64,000 bases of DNA from Pseudoalteromonas sp. FUC4 (GCF_008370255.1 NZ_SEUI01000002.1:162667-226666), one strand, 5' to 3'. Shown: positions 44,565 through 53,012, counted from the stretch's first letter. Numbers and translations: made by a program. Notes: a model not told the origin generated them from the sequence alone.

Positions 44565-45584
44565 ATGCCAACGGCTAAAGGAAAGACTCTCCCTCGCATT
44601 ATTAATATGATGCAACTCATCCCCATTACTCCTAGATGGACAACGGCCAAAATTCTACAGTCAAGCCTTGAAGATAGAGGGTTTACAGTCACAAAGCGAA
44701 CTGTAGAGAGAGATTTAGTGGAAGTAGCTGACTTATTTGGACTAGTAAGTTCAGATTCACCTGACGGGTACAAATGGTCTTATTCAAGAAAACGTTCTGA
44801 TATCTTCTTACCATCTATTTCTGCAGAAGAAGCTTTATCACTTCAGCTAGTAGAACAACACCTCCAAGATTTTTTCCCAAGGGAAGTGTTTTCTCAGCTT
44901 GATGCAATTTTTAAAAAGTCAAAAGATACGCTGGTAAGATCACAGTTATTGCACTCATGGCCATCGAAAATTGCGAGTTTGCCACATGTTTTAGCTTTTA
45001 AACCATTAAACATTGATACTGGAATTAAATCTCTAATTACCCAAGGAATATTAGAGCAAAGAAAAATGGAGATAACTTATGGTGGTTCCGATTCTGTCCA
45101 TCTTATATCACCGCTAGGTATGTTGATAAGAGACACTAAGCTGGTTCTTATTTGCTACTTTTATGACTATAAAGAACCTAGACATCTTCTTTTTCATCGA
45201 GTTAATAGCGCTAAAATATTAAATGAAACGTTTGATACTGACTTTAATACTTTAAAATACTCTCAAACAGGTGCTGTTGGTATATTAGTAAATGCAGAGA
45301 AAATTGAAGTAAAACTCGCTGTAAAAGGCTATGTCAAAGAGCTATTCCAAGAGTCAGCTATTAATGCTAGTCAGAAAATTAATAACGAAAGGACTTTGCC
45401 TGATTTGACTACTCAAAATGATTGGGTAGATGTTTCTATTCAATTACCCCATACCTTAGAGTTGGAGAACTGGCTCATGGGTTTGTCAGATCACATTATT
45501 GTAAAGGCACCAGAGCAGCTAAAAGCCAGAGTTATAAGACGGATGATAAAATCATTAGGGCACTATGGAATTAGCACCGAATAA
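44565..45584 (+). CDS. WYL-domain transcriptional regulator
   Basis: A 339-aa regulator. The N-terminal winged helix (MQLIPITPRWTTAKILQSSL then VTKRTVERDLVEVADLFGLV) is followed by a WYL domain at about 170-260 (LEQRKMEITYGG, HLISPLGMLIRDTKLVLICYF, LLFHRVNSAKIL) and a C-terminal dimerisation part. WYL regulators bind ligands and often control phage-defence and DNA-damage genes. ATG at 44565 is chosen over the TTG just before it. It is divergent from the unknown 288-aa gene. Confidence 0.82.
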   Translation: MPTAKGKTLPRIINMMQLIPITPRWTTAKILQSSLEDRGFTVTKRTVERDLVEVADLFGLVSSDSPDGYKWSYSRKRSDIFLPSISAEEALSLQLVEQHLQDFFPREVFSQLDAIFKKSKDTLVRSQLLHSWPSKIASLPHVLAFKPLNIDTGIKSLITQGILEQRKMEITYGGSDSVHLISPLGMLIRDTKLVLICYFYDYKEPRHLLFHRVNSAKILNETFDTDFNTLKYSQTGAVGILVNAEKIEVKLAVKGYVKELFQESAINASQKINNERTLPDLTTQNDWVDVSIQLPHTLELENWLMGLSDHIIVKAPEQLKARVIRRMIKSLGHYGISTE

Positions 45585-45658
45585 AATACGCGACCTATTT
45601 TGTCGTAGTTAGGCCTTAAGGTATTTATTTGAAATAATTAAGATAATTGGAGAAAGTA

Positions 45659-45868
45659 ATGTCTTGTTCTTGTCAGGTTAAAAATTTAGAAACCGTTTTT
45701 AAAGCAAAATACAGAAGATTGCTCTTTCTCGTATTTTTAATAATTTTTGCTAGCGGGCTTACAAGTTATAACAAAGATAAAAAAATTCAAGAACTAGGAG
45801 CTGCAATACAAAAGTTAGAGAACTCAGTTCAAACTATTAAAAGTAAAAATAGCGCTTACATGGAGTAA
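45659..45868 (+). CDS. Small membrane-anchored coiled-coil protein
   Basis: A 69-aa protein with a cysteine-rich start (MSCSCQV), one membrane helix (RLLFLVFLIIFASGL, about residues 22-37) and a short charged coiled coil (KKIQELGAAIQKLENSVQTI). The ATG at 45659 has GGAG 6 nt upstream. It follows the WYL gene by 74 bp on the same strand and is the last gene before the right-hand direct repeat. No known family. Confidence 0.5.
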   Translation: MSCSCQVKNLETVFKAKYRRLLFLVFLIIFASGLTSYNKDKKIQELGAAIQKLENSVQTIKSKNSAYME

Positions 45869-45928
45869 GGTTGTAATGTGTACTACTGAGCGTTCTAATT
45901 TATTAAAGTGAAGTAGATCGCTCGTTAA

Positions 45929-45941
45929 CTTTAAGGTCAAC
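45929..45941 (+). repeat. Right copy of the 13-bp direct repeat
   Basis: CTTTAAGGTCAAC, matching 42165-42177. Only half of the MerR operator is present here, directly before merR. The 3.75 kb between the repeats would interrupt what is normally one short divergent regulator/target region. Confidence 0.7.
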
Positions 45942-45966
45942 TGTCATTTTAGGTTAATGGGTAACA

Positions 45967-46371
45967 ATGAAAATAGGTGAACTAGCTAAACAAAGCGGCA
46001 CAGCAGCCAGCACTATAAGGTATTACGAAAGCATAGGTTTGCTACCAGCAAGCGTAGGTAACAGCAATGGCTATCGCCAATACACAGCAAATAGTGTTGA
46101 GCAGCTAAAAGTAATTAAGTTTGCACAAAGCTTAGGGTTTTCACTTGAAGAAATACCCACACTAGGTAAGCCAAACAAAGGGCTAGATCACACTGCTATT
46201 ATTGAGCGTCTCACTCAAAAACAACATGAGGCCAATGCACGGATAGAGCAGCTACAGCGTAAATCAAAACGTATTGGTAGTTTAATTACCCTGCTAGATG
46301 CAAACTGGTCTAAAGGAGAGTGTATTGGCGATCAAAAAATAAATGAGTTGTTGAATGAGTTGGAATACTAA
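45967..46371 (+). CDS. MerR-family transcriptional regulator
   Basis: A 134-aa MerR protein: helix-turn-helix and wing MKIGELAKQSGTAASTIRYY then ESIGLLPASVGNSNGYRQYT, followed by the dimerisation helix. There is no conserved metal-binding cysteine set at the C terminus, so it may sense an organic or redox signal. Its upstream half-operator matches the dyad in front of the flavin oxidoreductase gene 3.8 kb away. That gene is its likely original divergent partner. Confidence 0.85.
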   Translation: MKIGELAKQSGTAASTIRYYESIGLLPASVGNSNGYRQYTANSVEQLKVIKFAQSLGFSLEEIPTLGKPNKGLDHTAIIERLTQKQHEANARIEQLQRKSKRIGSLITLLDANWSKGECIGDQKINELLNELEY

Positions 46372-46382
46372 AGGCGTGACCT

Positions 46383-46745
46383 CTAGTTTAGTGCCTGATT
46401 ACCATGAAAATTTACATAAAGCGTTTGTAAGTTGACAGGCACTAGAGGCCACCCAACCGCAATAGTATGAGAACTTACACCCCAAAATAGTGTTTCTACG
46501 TAATATACGTCTATGTATTCAATTACTTTTGCATCTGCATTTAATAACTTTTGAGCCATGTAATTTAAATAACGCTGGGCTTGTTTAATATTACCGAGAG
46601 TAACAGCGTGTGTTGTGGCTTTAGAAAATGCCTCCATTTTAAACGTGGTTTCATCTTCATTGTAGATGCTCATTAACACTTTAACTTCAGGAAATTGAAC
46701 GCTGATTTCGTTCAATAAGTTATAAACTACGTCATCAGTTTTCAT
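46383..46745 (-). CDS. Hypothetical 120-aa protein
   Basis: The ATG at 46745 has GGAG 8 nt upstream; the longer frame to 46778 has no support. It contains KTDDVVYNLLNEISVQFPEV at the start and AQRYLNYMAQKLLNADAKVIE in the middle, then GVSSHTIAVGWPLVPVNLQ. It is a compact soluble protein with no signal. I do not recognise the family with confidence. It converges on merR with an 11-bp gap. Confidence 0.6.
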   Translation of the reverse strand: MKTDDVVYNLLNEISVQFPEVKVLMSIYNEDETTFKMEAFSKATTHAVTLGNIKQAQRYLNYMAQKLLNADAKVIEYIDVYYVETLFWGVSSHTIAVGWPLVPVNLQTLYVNFHGNQALN

Positions 46746-46840
46746 AAATTGAACTCCGCGCTTAAAAGTGCAAAGCATTTAAGATCGTGAAATTGCCCTT
46801 TCCAAAAACCACTTTGTCGTCTTATGCCTTTTGGATTAAT

Positions 46841-46860
46841 AAGGGTTAACGTTAACCTTT
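46841..46860. promoter_or_regulatory. Near-perfect 20-bp palindrome
   Basis: AAGGGTTAAC-GTTAACCTTT pairs at 9 of 10 positions per arm. It lies between rmuC and the 120-aa gene. It could be an operator for the latter; there is no T-run. Confidence 0.4.
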
Positions 46861-46930
46861 GTGAACTCAGTAACGGGAAAATCATTAACCCTCCTTTAAT
46901 TTATAAATGAAAAGCTACTGTATACTAAGC

Positions 46931-48397
46931 CTAATCAAGCTCTAACTGGGCTTTTTCTACGCTTTCGTTTGGTAACTCTTTTTGAACCGATACACCTAAC
47001 TCTTTAAATTCTGATGCTTGTTTAATTAAATTACCTTTACCACGGTATAGCTGCGAAAATGCTTTATCATAACTTTCTTTCGCTTTATCAAGCTGCTTAC
47101 CTACGCCCTCCATGCTCAATAAAAAACCATTGAGCTTGTTATAAAAACGCTCAGCTCGGCTTGCCAGCTCTTTTGAGTATTTAGTTTGCTCTTCAAAACG
47201 CCAAAGCTGTTTAACAATATTTAGACTAGTAAGCAGGGTCGTGGGTGTGGCTACCAGTATGTTTTTTTCGATTGCTTGTTGGTAAATATCGCTTTGATAT
47301 TTGAGTGCTTCTACAAAGGCTGATTCAATTGGTACAAACATAACCACAACTTCTGGCGAGTTAATACCAGGTAAGCGGTCGTATGATTTACTCGCAAGTT
47401 CATTAATACGCGCTGTAACGGCGCTTACATGATCTTTAATTGCTTGGCTAGCCTCTAGCTCATTTTCGGCGTTTACATAGCGTGTATATGCATTTAATGA
47501 TGTTTTAGCATCAATGACTAAGTGGCGACCTTGTGGTAAGTAAACAACTACATCAGGGCGCAAGCGGCCGTCTTCAGTGTTAAACGATACTTCGCGCTTA
47601 TAATCAACGCCAGCACGTAAGCCAGCGCTATCTAATACATTTTCGAGCATGAGCTCGCCCCAATTACCTTGGGTTTTCTTTTGCCCTTGTAGGGCGTTAC
47701 TAAGCTTGTCGGCTTGATCTGTTATAGCTTGGCTTTTAGCTTGCAAATGCAGTAGCTCGGTTTTGAGCGCAGTGCGTTGTTTTATATCTTCAACGTGCAT
47801 TGATTCCATTTTATCTCTAAAGCCTTTTAGCTCGCCTTGAACTGGTTTTAATAATTGTTCAATGCTTTCTTGATTTAAGGTTTTAAAGCTTTGTGATTTT
47901 TCTTCTAGTATTTTATTGGCTAGATTTTCAAATTCTTTTTTGAGTGTATTTTTACTTTGCTCAATTTGCGCGAGTTGCTCGCTAAAGTTTTGCTGCTTTT
48001 GCTCAAGCGTAGTGCGCATATTATTATATTCAACATCGCGTTGATTATATTGCTCGCGAAGCGCTGCAAGCTCGCCTTCGGCTTTACGCCAAAAATGATT
48101 GTATTGAATGCTTTGTTTTTCTTGTTCGCTAAAACGCGTTTTAAAATGCTGCGCTTCATCACGCTGCTCTTGGTGAGTATGTTCTAGCAATTCATGATCT
48201 TCTTGCAAGGCGCTATATTGCAGCTCTTTGTTATCAAATTGATTTTGTAACAGGGAAAGCTGTTGCTGTTGTTCGCTTATTTGTAGATGTAGCTTTTTAC
48301 GAAGTTGCGTTGATACAAAACCGTAAAATAGGGCGCCTAACGCAACACCAGCACCTGCGCTTAGCCAATCAATATTAGTGAGTACTTGAGTGAGCAT
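46931..48397 (-). CDS. rmuC: DNA recombination protein RmuC
   Basis: A 488-aa protein with an N-terminal membrane helix (AGAGVALGALFYGFVSTQL), a long coiled coil (about residues 35-180, rich in Gln and Glu) and the RmuC nuclease-like domain. That domain shows QGNWGELMLENVLDSAGLR, RLRPDVVVYLPQGRHLVIDAK, VVMFVPIESAF and LVATPTTLLTSLNIV. RmuC limits DNA inversions and has a restriction-endonuclease-like fold. It stands alone and ends about 530 bp left of the helicase-side end of the sRNA array. Confidence 0.92.
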   Translation of the reverse strand: MLTQVLTNIDWLSAGAGVALGALFYGFVSTQLRKKLHLQISEQQQQLSLLQNQFDNKELQYSALQEDHELLEHTHQEQRDEAQHFKTRFSEQEKQSIQYNHFWRKAEGELAALREQYNQRDVEYNNMRTTLEQKQQNFSEQLAQIEQSKNTLKKEFENLANKILEEKSQSFKTLNQESIEQLLKPVQGELKGFRDKMESMHVEDIKQRTALKTELLHLQAKSQAITDQADKLSNALQGQKKTQGNWGELMLENVLDSAGLRAGVDYKREVSFNTEDGRLRPDVVVYLPQGRHLVIDAKTSLNAYTRYVNAENELEASQAIKDHVSAVTARINELASKSYDRLPGINSPEVVVMFVPIESAFVEALKYQSDIYQQAIEKNILVATPTTLLTSLNIVKQLWRFEEQTKYSKELASRAERFYNKLNGFLLSMEGVGKQLDKAKESYDKAFSQLYRGKGNLIKQASEFKELGVSVQKELPNESVEKAQLELD

Positions 48398-48482
48398 AAA
48401 AATAAACTTATAAAATTTAGAGACATGCCATCATAACCAATAACAAGCAACAGAAGTAGGGGAGCAAAGAAATTACAGACAT

Positions 48483-48629
48483 AAAAAAACCAGCTCAAAA
48501 TAAGCTGGTCAAATATTACTAAATTAAGTAATCAAAGGGAAAATCAACATGTGCCCGTGCAAGCTGCAACTTAAATATATTATCACCAAAATAAAAAGGA
48601 TTATTGGGTGAAGCTATATAACAACAGAC
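48483..48629 (-). ncRNA. Candidate sRNA, unit 1 (diverged)
   Basis: The most divergent unit, closest to rmuC. It keeps the -10 element GTCTAC (48636-48641), the TTGCAG loop flanked by AAG/CTT, ATGTTGATT followed by CCC, the second hairpin and a terminator stem ACCAGCT/AGCTGGT with T7. The -35 GAACTT is not intact, so its expression is less certain. Confidence 0.5.
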
Positions 48630-48724
48630 ACTAGAGTAGACCGGGAAACGAAATAATTAATTCAAATTAACTTACGAAAGATCATTTATTTTTATTCGGG
48701 CTGATTTAAACAAATTTTGGGTAT

Positions 48725-48830
48725 AAAAAAAGCCAGTTCAAACTGAACTGGCTTAATCATTACTAAAATTAGTAATCAAATAGGGGAAATCAACATAAAA
48801 CCTGTATTAACTGCAATTAATCAACAAGCA
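48725..48830 (-). ncRNA. Candidate sRNA, unit 2
   Basis: The promoter GAACTT (48857-48862)-N15-GTCTAC (48836-48841) fits sigmaE. The ~106-nt RNA carries the TTGCAG stem-loop, a C-tract and a perfect terminator stem GCCAGTTC/GAACTGGC before T7. This terminator differs from units 3-5 but keeps its pairing. Confidence 0.7.
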
Positions 48831-48914
48831 TAATTGTAGACGCCGCTCTTTGAATTAAGTTCATAAAAAGATCAAAACTTTTAAAATAAAAATTAAACGC
48901 TAAATTTTGGGCAT

Positions 48915-49021
48915 AAAAAAAGCCAACTCAAAATGGGCTGGCTCAATCATTACTAAAATTAGTAACTAAATGGGGGGAATCAACATGAAAACTTGTATTA
49001 ACTGCAATTAATCAACAAGCA
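48915..49021 (-). ncRNA. Candidate sRNA, unit 3
   Basis: The promoter GAACTT (49048-49053)-N15-GTCTAC (49027-49032) fits sigmaE. The RNA starts near the 5' stem CTTGT/ACAAG and ATTAA/TTAAT closing a TTGCAG loop. GATTCCCCCC follows, then a TTACTAA/TTAGTAA hairpin and the terminator. Confidence 0.72.
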
Positions 49022-49104
49022 TAATAGTAGACGCCACTTTTTAAATTAAGTTCATAAAAAAATAAAACTTTTAAAATAAAAATTAAACGCTAAATTTTGG
49101 GCAT

Positions 49105-49211
49105 AAAAAAAGCCAACTCAAAATGGGCTGGCTTAATCATTACTAAAATTAGTAACTAAATGGGGGGAATCAACATGAAAACTTGTATTAACTGCAATTA
49201 ATCAACAAGCA
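49105..49211 (-). ncRNA. Candidate sRNA, unit 4
   Basis: Nearly identical to unit 3. Promoter GAACTT (49238-49243)-N15-GTCTAC (49217-49222), predicted RNA about 107 nt, same three stem-loops and C-tract, terminator ending at 49105. Confidence 0.72.
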
Positions 49212-49295
49212 TAATAGTAGACGCCGCTTTTTGAATTAAGTTCATAAAAAGATCAAAACTTTCAAAATAAAAATTAAACGCTAAATTTTAGGCAT

Positions 49296-49398
49296 AAAAA
49301 AAGCCAACTCAAAATGGGCTGGCTTAATCATACTAAAATTAGCAACTAAATAGGGAATCAACATGATGCTTGTGCTAACTGCAATTAACCTACAAGCA
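49296..49398 (-). ncRNA. Candidate sRNA, unit 5
   Basis: Promoter GAACTT (49425-49430)-N15-GTCTAC (49404-49409); the spacer stays 15 bp although its sequence has shifted. The 5' stem has changed from ATTAA/TTAAT to GTTAA/TTAGC, so pairing is kept, and the TTGCAG loop is unchanged. The C-tract is shorter (CCC). It lies just downstream of the SNF2 gene. Confidence 0.7.
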
Positions 49399-49459
49399 TA
49401 ATAGTAGACGTCCGCTTTTAAATTAAGTTCATAAAAAAGATAAAACTTTTTAGAGCAAT

Positions 49460-52400
49460 TTAATTTTTAATGAGCGACAACATTTGTTGCTCATCAAATT
49501 TAGTAAAGCTCATTGATTTATCGGTAAATAATGCATCTACAAGCGCTTGCTTATCTTGTTGCATTTTAAATACTTTTTGCTCTATTGAATTATTCATTAC
49601 GAGCTTATAAACAAATACTGGGTTAGTTTGGCCAATACGGTAAGCTCTATCTGTCGCTTGCTTTTCTACGGCAGGGTTCCACCATGGATCAAAGTGAATA
49701 ACGGTATCGGCTTGTGTTAGGTTAAGGCCTGTTCCGCCGGCTTTTAAGCTAATTAAAAACACGGAGGTTTTACCATTGGTAAACTCGTCGATTACTTTAT
49801 CTCGTTGACGCGTTTGTCCTGTAAGCATACTAAAGTTAATGTTTATTTCTTCAAGGCGTTGGGCTATTAAATCGAGTGCCGATGTAAACTGACTAAATAT
49901 AATAATCTTTCGACCAAGGCTTAGCATAAGCGGTAAGTGTGTTGTTAACCATTCAAGCTTAGCGGAGCCTGCTTGAGTATCTGGGTCTATTAATTTAGGG
50001 TGGCAACAAATTTGCCTTAACTTTAATAGCGCTTCTAGAAAAGCCAACTTACTTTTTTGCACGCCTTGTTCGGCAAATAAGTCTATTAGCTTCTCTTCTA
50101 ATGAACGTGTAATGCCTTGATACATTTCTTTTTGCTTAGGTTCAAATTCAAACTCTTTAGTTAGCTCTGTTTTTTCTGGCAGCTCTTGAGCAACTTGCGC
50201 TTTAGTACGGCGCATTATAAAGGGCATAATTAGCGCTTTTAACTGCTCTGCACGTTCCATATCAGCTTCACGCTCAATAGGTGTTTGAAAGTGCTGCTTA
50301 AAGTGGGCTTGAGACCCAAGTAACGATGGCATAGCAAAATCGAGTAACGATTTAAGCTCAAATAAATTATTCTCGATTGGAGTACCACTTAAACAAAGTT
50401 TAAAGTCGGCATTTAAGCGTTTAACTAATCGCGAAACCTGTGCAGTATCGTTTTTAATATATTGTGCTTCATCGAGTATTATATTTTCAAAATATAATGG
50501 CGAATAATATGCAATATCACGCTTTAAAAGCGGGTATGTAGTAAGAATACATTGCGCTTGTGCTAAGTGTTGTAAAGGATCGTTACGATTTGATCCGAAA
50601 ATAGTGGTTACTTTTAAACTTTTAGCAAACTTAGTAATTTCGTTTTTCCAATTACTTACCAAGCTAGTTGGGCATACTATAAGTGTAGGGCCTGCTTGTG
50701 GGCGGTTAAATGTGCTCGCTAAAAATGCAATAACTTGGAGTGTTTTACCCAATCCCATGTCGTCAGCTAAAATACCACCTAATTGATGACGCTTTAAAAA
50801 GCTAAGCCAATCAACGCCTTGCTGTTGGTACTCACGCAGTGTTACTGAGTCATTTAAGCCATGTAATGAAACCTTAGGCATTGCCTTATCGGTATTATTT
50901 AACTCTTGTAAATATAGATCAAGTGAATCGTCGTGAAGCTCTACGTTAATAGCTGTGTGCTTTACTAGTTCTGGTAAATACGAAAGCGGAATATTAAATT
51001 CGTCACGTGTTTTTACAAATTCAAAGCGTTCTTTAAATTCGTTTAATAAGTTAATAGCAGACTTATTAATAACCCCAAATTGACGACCAAGCGGGTAGTA
51101 ATAAAATAATTCACTTTGTCGATTTAATGATTGATATAGCGGATCAGCATTAGTAAACAACAGCGCTGCTTTTGCGTCACACAACAATACTTTACAGTGC
51201 ATTTGATGCCCTGCTGCACGGTGCACATGTAAACTCACTTCACACTGTGGATTAGGGCTTGTTACTTTACTTACACTGACTTGCCAACCACGCTGCTTAA
51301 AGCTGGGAAATACTTCGTATATTAGCCAATGCAAATGGATAGGAGATTGCTTTGTAAATACAAGTTCACTTTGTAAACCCCCTTTACAAAATTCAAACCC
51401 TAGATTAATTAGCTCGTTAGTTACGGTGTTTTCAAATGCACTATTTATAGTACTTGCTGGGGCAGAACCAGCTAAATAGTTTTTATTTTTATACTTAAAT
51501 AACAGCGAAAGTGATAAACCTTGCTCGCCCATTTTTACTTTTAAAACAGCGTTACTAGATAGCTTAGGTAACGTTGGCTGCAAGTTAGTAGGGTGCGGTA
51601 TAACACCTGCACCAAAGTTATCGGCAAGCTGTTTGTATATTCTGTCAAAATTAGCGTCATGCAAAGCAGGCATAGTTTGTAAATGCGCTATTTCGTCTGC
51701 ACTCAATGGTGTACGAAGACGACCCGCTTTTAAATGATCTAAATCGAGATAAGTAGGTGGTGTTGTTTTTAATAAAGCCCAGTTTTGGGTTTGCTCAAGC
51801 TTAATAACTAATTGTGATAGGTCTTTGTCTTGCTTCCAACTAAAACTCAATGCTTGACCAGATTGCGCTTTAATTGGCACGCGAGAGCGCTGAAAAAACA
51901 AACGCTCTGTAGCTATCAATTGTTGTAGGGCACTAAAGCCCCACTGTCCTTTTAGCTCAATACTTCCTACTGCATTTTGTGAACGTATCCAACTAAATAA
52001 TCTAAAGTCACTTTCGAGTAAGTCACTCGGCGTTACAAAACTATTTAACTGCTGCTCAGTGAGGTTTCGGCCTAACGTGTAATTCTTTTTAGTCTCAACA
52101 TTCGCTATTTTAGGTGTTAAAAATACTTTGTTATTTTCAATATCTAATACAAATAATAATACTTGCGACGGTGTAGTTTGCTCACCACTTTTAAGTGCGC
52201 TTAATTCACTAAACCAATCATTAATAAAGTAATCTTCGCCGTACTCACCAGAATGCTCTATTTTAAGCTTAAATAAGATAGCTGCTAAATGTCGGCATTT
52301 GGTTTTTGCATTACACGTACAGTGTGTATCAACAGAATAACCAGTTGGTACTTTACTGATCTCAATACGTTGGTTAAATGATGATCCGTTATCCACTTGC

Positions 52401-52606
52401 ACGGTAGAGTCTACAACAGAAAAATTTGGGGTATGCTCTAGCCAGGTGATTTGACCTTTCTTGTAGTACTCTTTGCCTTTATCTAAGACATTTTCGCGGA
52501 AAAGTTTTTTAATAAAGCGTTCAGACAGAGGAAACTGGGTAGCCTGCTCATTTTTAATTTCTTCAAAAATAGCCATTAAATCATTTTTTGATAAGTTAGC
52601 AGACAT
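49460..52606 (-). CDS. SWIM-domain SNF2-family helicase
   Basis: A 1048-aa DNA-dependent ATPase. A SWIM zinc finger is near the N terminus (HCTCNAKTKCRHLAAILF, about residues 105-122). The SNF2 motor fills the C-terminal half: GGILADDMGLGKTLQVIAFL (Walker A), LIVCPTSLVSNWKNEI, the DEAQ box, then CLSGTPIENNLFELKSL and the helicase C-terminal motifs ISLKAGGTGLNL and ATDRAYRIGQ. Bacterial members are HepA-like translocases, often with roles in transcription or repair. It stands alone between the origin region and the sRNA array. Confidence 0.9.
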   Translation of the reverse strand: MSANLSKNDLMAIFEEIKNEQATQFPLSERFIKKLFRENVLDKGKEYYKKGQITWLEHTPNFSVVDSTVQVDNGSSFNQRIEISKVPTGYSVDTHCTCNAKTKCRHLAAILFKLKIEHSGEYGEDYFINDWFSELSALKSGEQTTPSQVLLFVLDIENNKVFLTPKIANVETKKNYTLGRNLTEQQLNSFVTPSDLLESDFRLFSWIRSQNAVGSIELKGQWGFSALQQLIATERLFFQRSRVPIKAQSGQALSFSWKQDKDLSQLVIKLEQTQNWALLKTTPPTYLDLDHLKAGRLRTPLSADEIAHLQTMPALHDANFDRIYKQLADNFGAGVIPHPTNLQPTLPKLSSNAVLKVKMGEQGLSLSLLFKYKNKNYLAGSAPASTINSAFENTVTNELINLGFEFCKGGLQSELVFTKQSPIHLHWLIYEVFPSFKQRGWQVSVSKVTSPNPQCEVSLHVHRAAGHQMHCKVLLCDAKAALLFTNADPLYQSLNRQSELFYYYPLGRQFGVINKSAINLLNEFKERFEFVKTRDEFNIPLSYLPELVKHTAINVELHDDSLDLYLQELNNTDKAMPKVSLHGLNDSVTLREYQQQGVDWLSFLKRHQLGGILADDMGLGKTLQVIAFLASTFNRPQAGPTLIVCPTSLVSNWKNEITKFAKSLKVTTIFGSNRNDPLQHLAQAQCILTTYPLLKRDIAYYSPLYFENIILDEAQYIKNDTAQVSRLVKRLNADFKLCLSGTPIENNLFELKSLLDFAMPSLLGSQAHFKQHFQTPIEREADMERAEQLKALIMPFIMRRTKAQVAQELPEKTELTKEFEFEPKQKEMYQGITRSLEEKLIDLFAEQGVQKSKLAFLEALLKLRQICCHPKLIDPDTQAGSAKLEWLTTHLPLMLSLGRKIIIFSQFTSALDLIAQRLEEININFSMLTGQTRQRDKVIDEFTNGKTSVFLISLKAGGTGLNLTQADTVIHFDPWWNPAVEKQATDRAYRIGQTNPVFVYKLVMNNSIEQKVFKMQQDKQALVDALFTDKSMSFTKFDEQQMLSLIKN

Positions 52607-52805
52607 GTCACTCTAAGCATTAAATTTTAAAAATAATTCTGCCAGTATATGCCTTATGTGCTCTGAGCTAAAGCACTATTAACAAGTTATAAACTGGTTG
52701 GAGCTGATAGCTTAGTAAAAAATCGGTTTGTAGGTAAAAATGAGTATAAAAATGCGTAAAATATTAGACATTACATACAAATATGAAGATTAAACCACAC
52801 GTTAT

Positions 52806-53012
52806 AGATCACAATTTTACTAACAATAATAACAAACCAAGAGCAAATAGCTAAAAGGGGGTGATTAGTTAGTAAAAAAGTGATCTTGAAGAGGAAATAT
52901 GATTATTTAAAGTAGGATTAGGCTAGTAAAGATCAGATTTTTACTAACAAAACAATCTGTCAGATCAGTATTTAACTAAGTAAACATGTCTGACAGATCA
53001 TTATTTAACTAA
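52806..53012. repeat. Iteron cluster A (five copies) beside parB
   Basis: 18-bp repeats with consensus AGATCANNNTTTTACTAA at 52806 (+), 52869 (-), 52930 (+), 52962 (+) and 52995 (+). The last touches the parB stop. A 9-bp inverted pair TCTGTCAGA (52956-52964) and TCTGACAGA (52989-52997) overlaps the last two copies. The rest of the 52607-53012 gap is plain AT-rich DNA. Confidence 0.82.

Larger units (their letters stand above)
48480..49440 (-). repeat. Tandem array of five related ~190-bp units
   Basis: The intergenic space between rmuC and the SNF2 gene is built of five units. Unit starts are at about 48480, 48722, 48912, 49102 and 49293, so the spacings are 242, 190, 190 and 191 bp. Units 3 and 4 are nearly identical. 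Units 2 and 5 are close relatives and unit 1 is diverged. Each ends, on the minus strand, in a T-run terminator. No protein frame is conserved. The individual units are listed as ncRNA features. Confidence 0.92.

Noticed and set aside
48960..49200. A possible 8-residue peptide MKTCINCN in the array units
   Set aside because: The ATG and frame are kept only in units 3 and 4. Unit 2 has ATA, and units 1 and 5 read differently. Promoters and terminators point to the other strand.
48480..49440. CRISPR array
   Set aside because: Units are ~190 bp with no short repeat/unique spacer alternation and no cas genes nearby.
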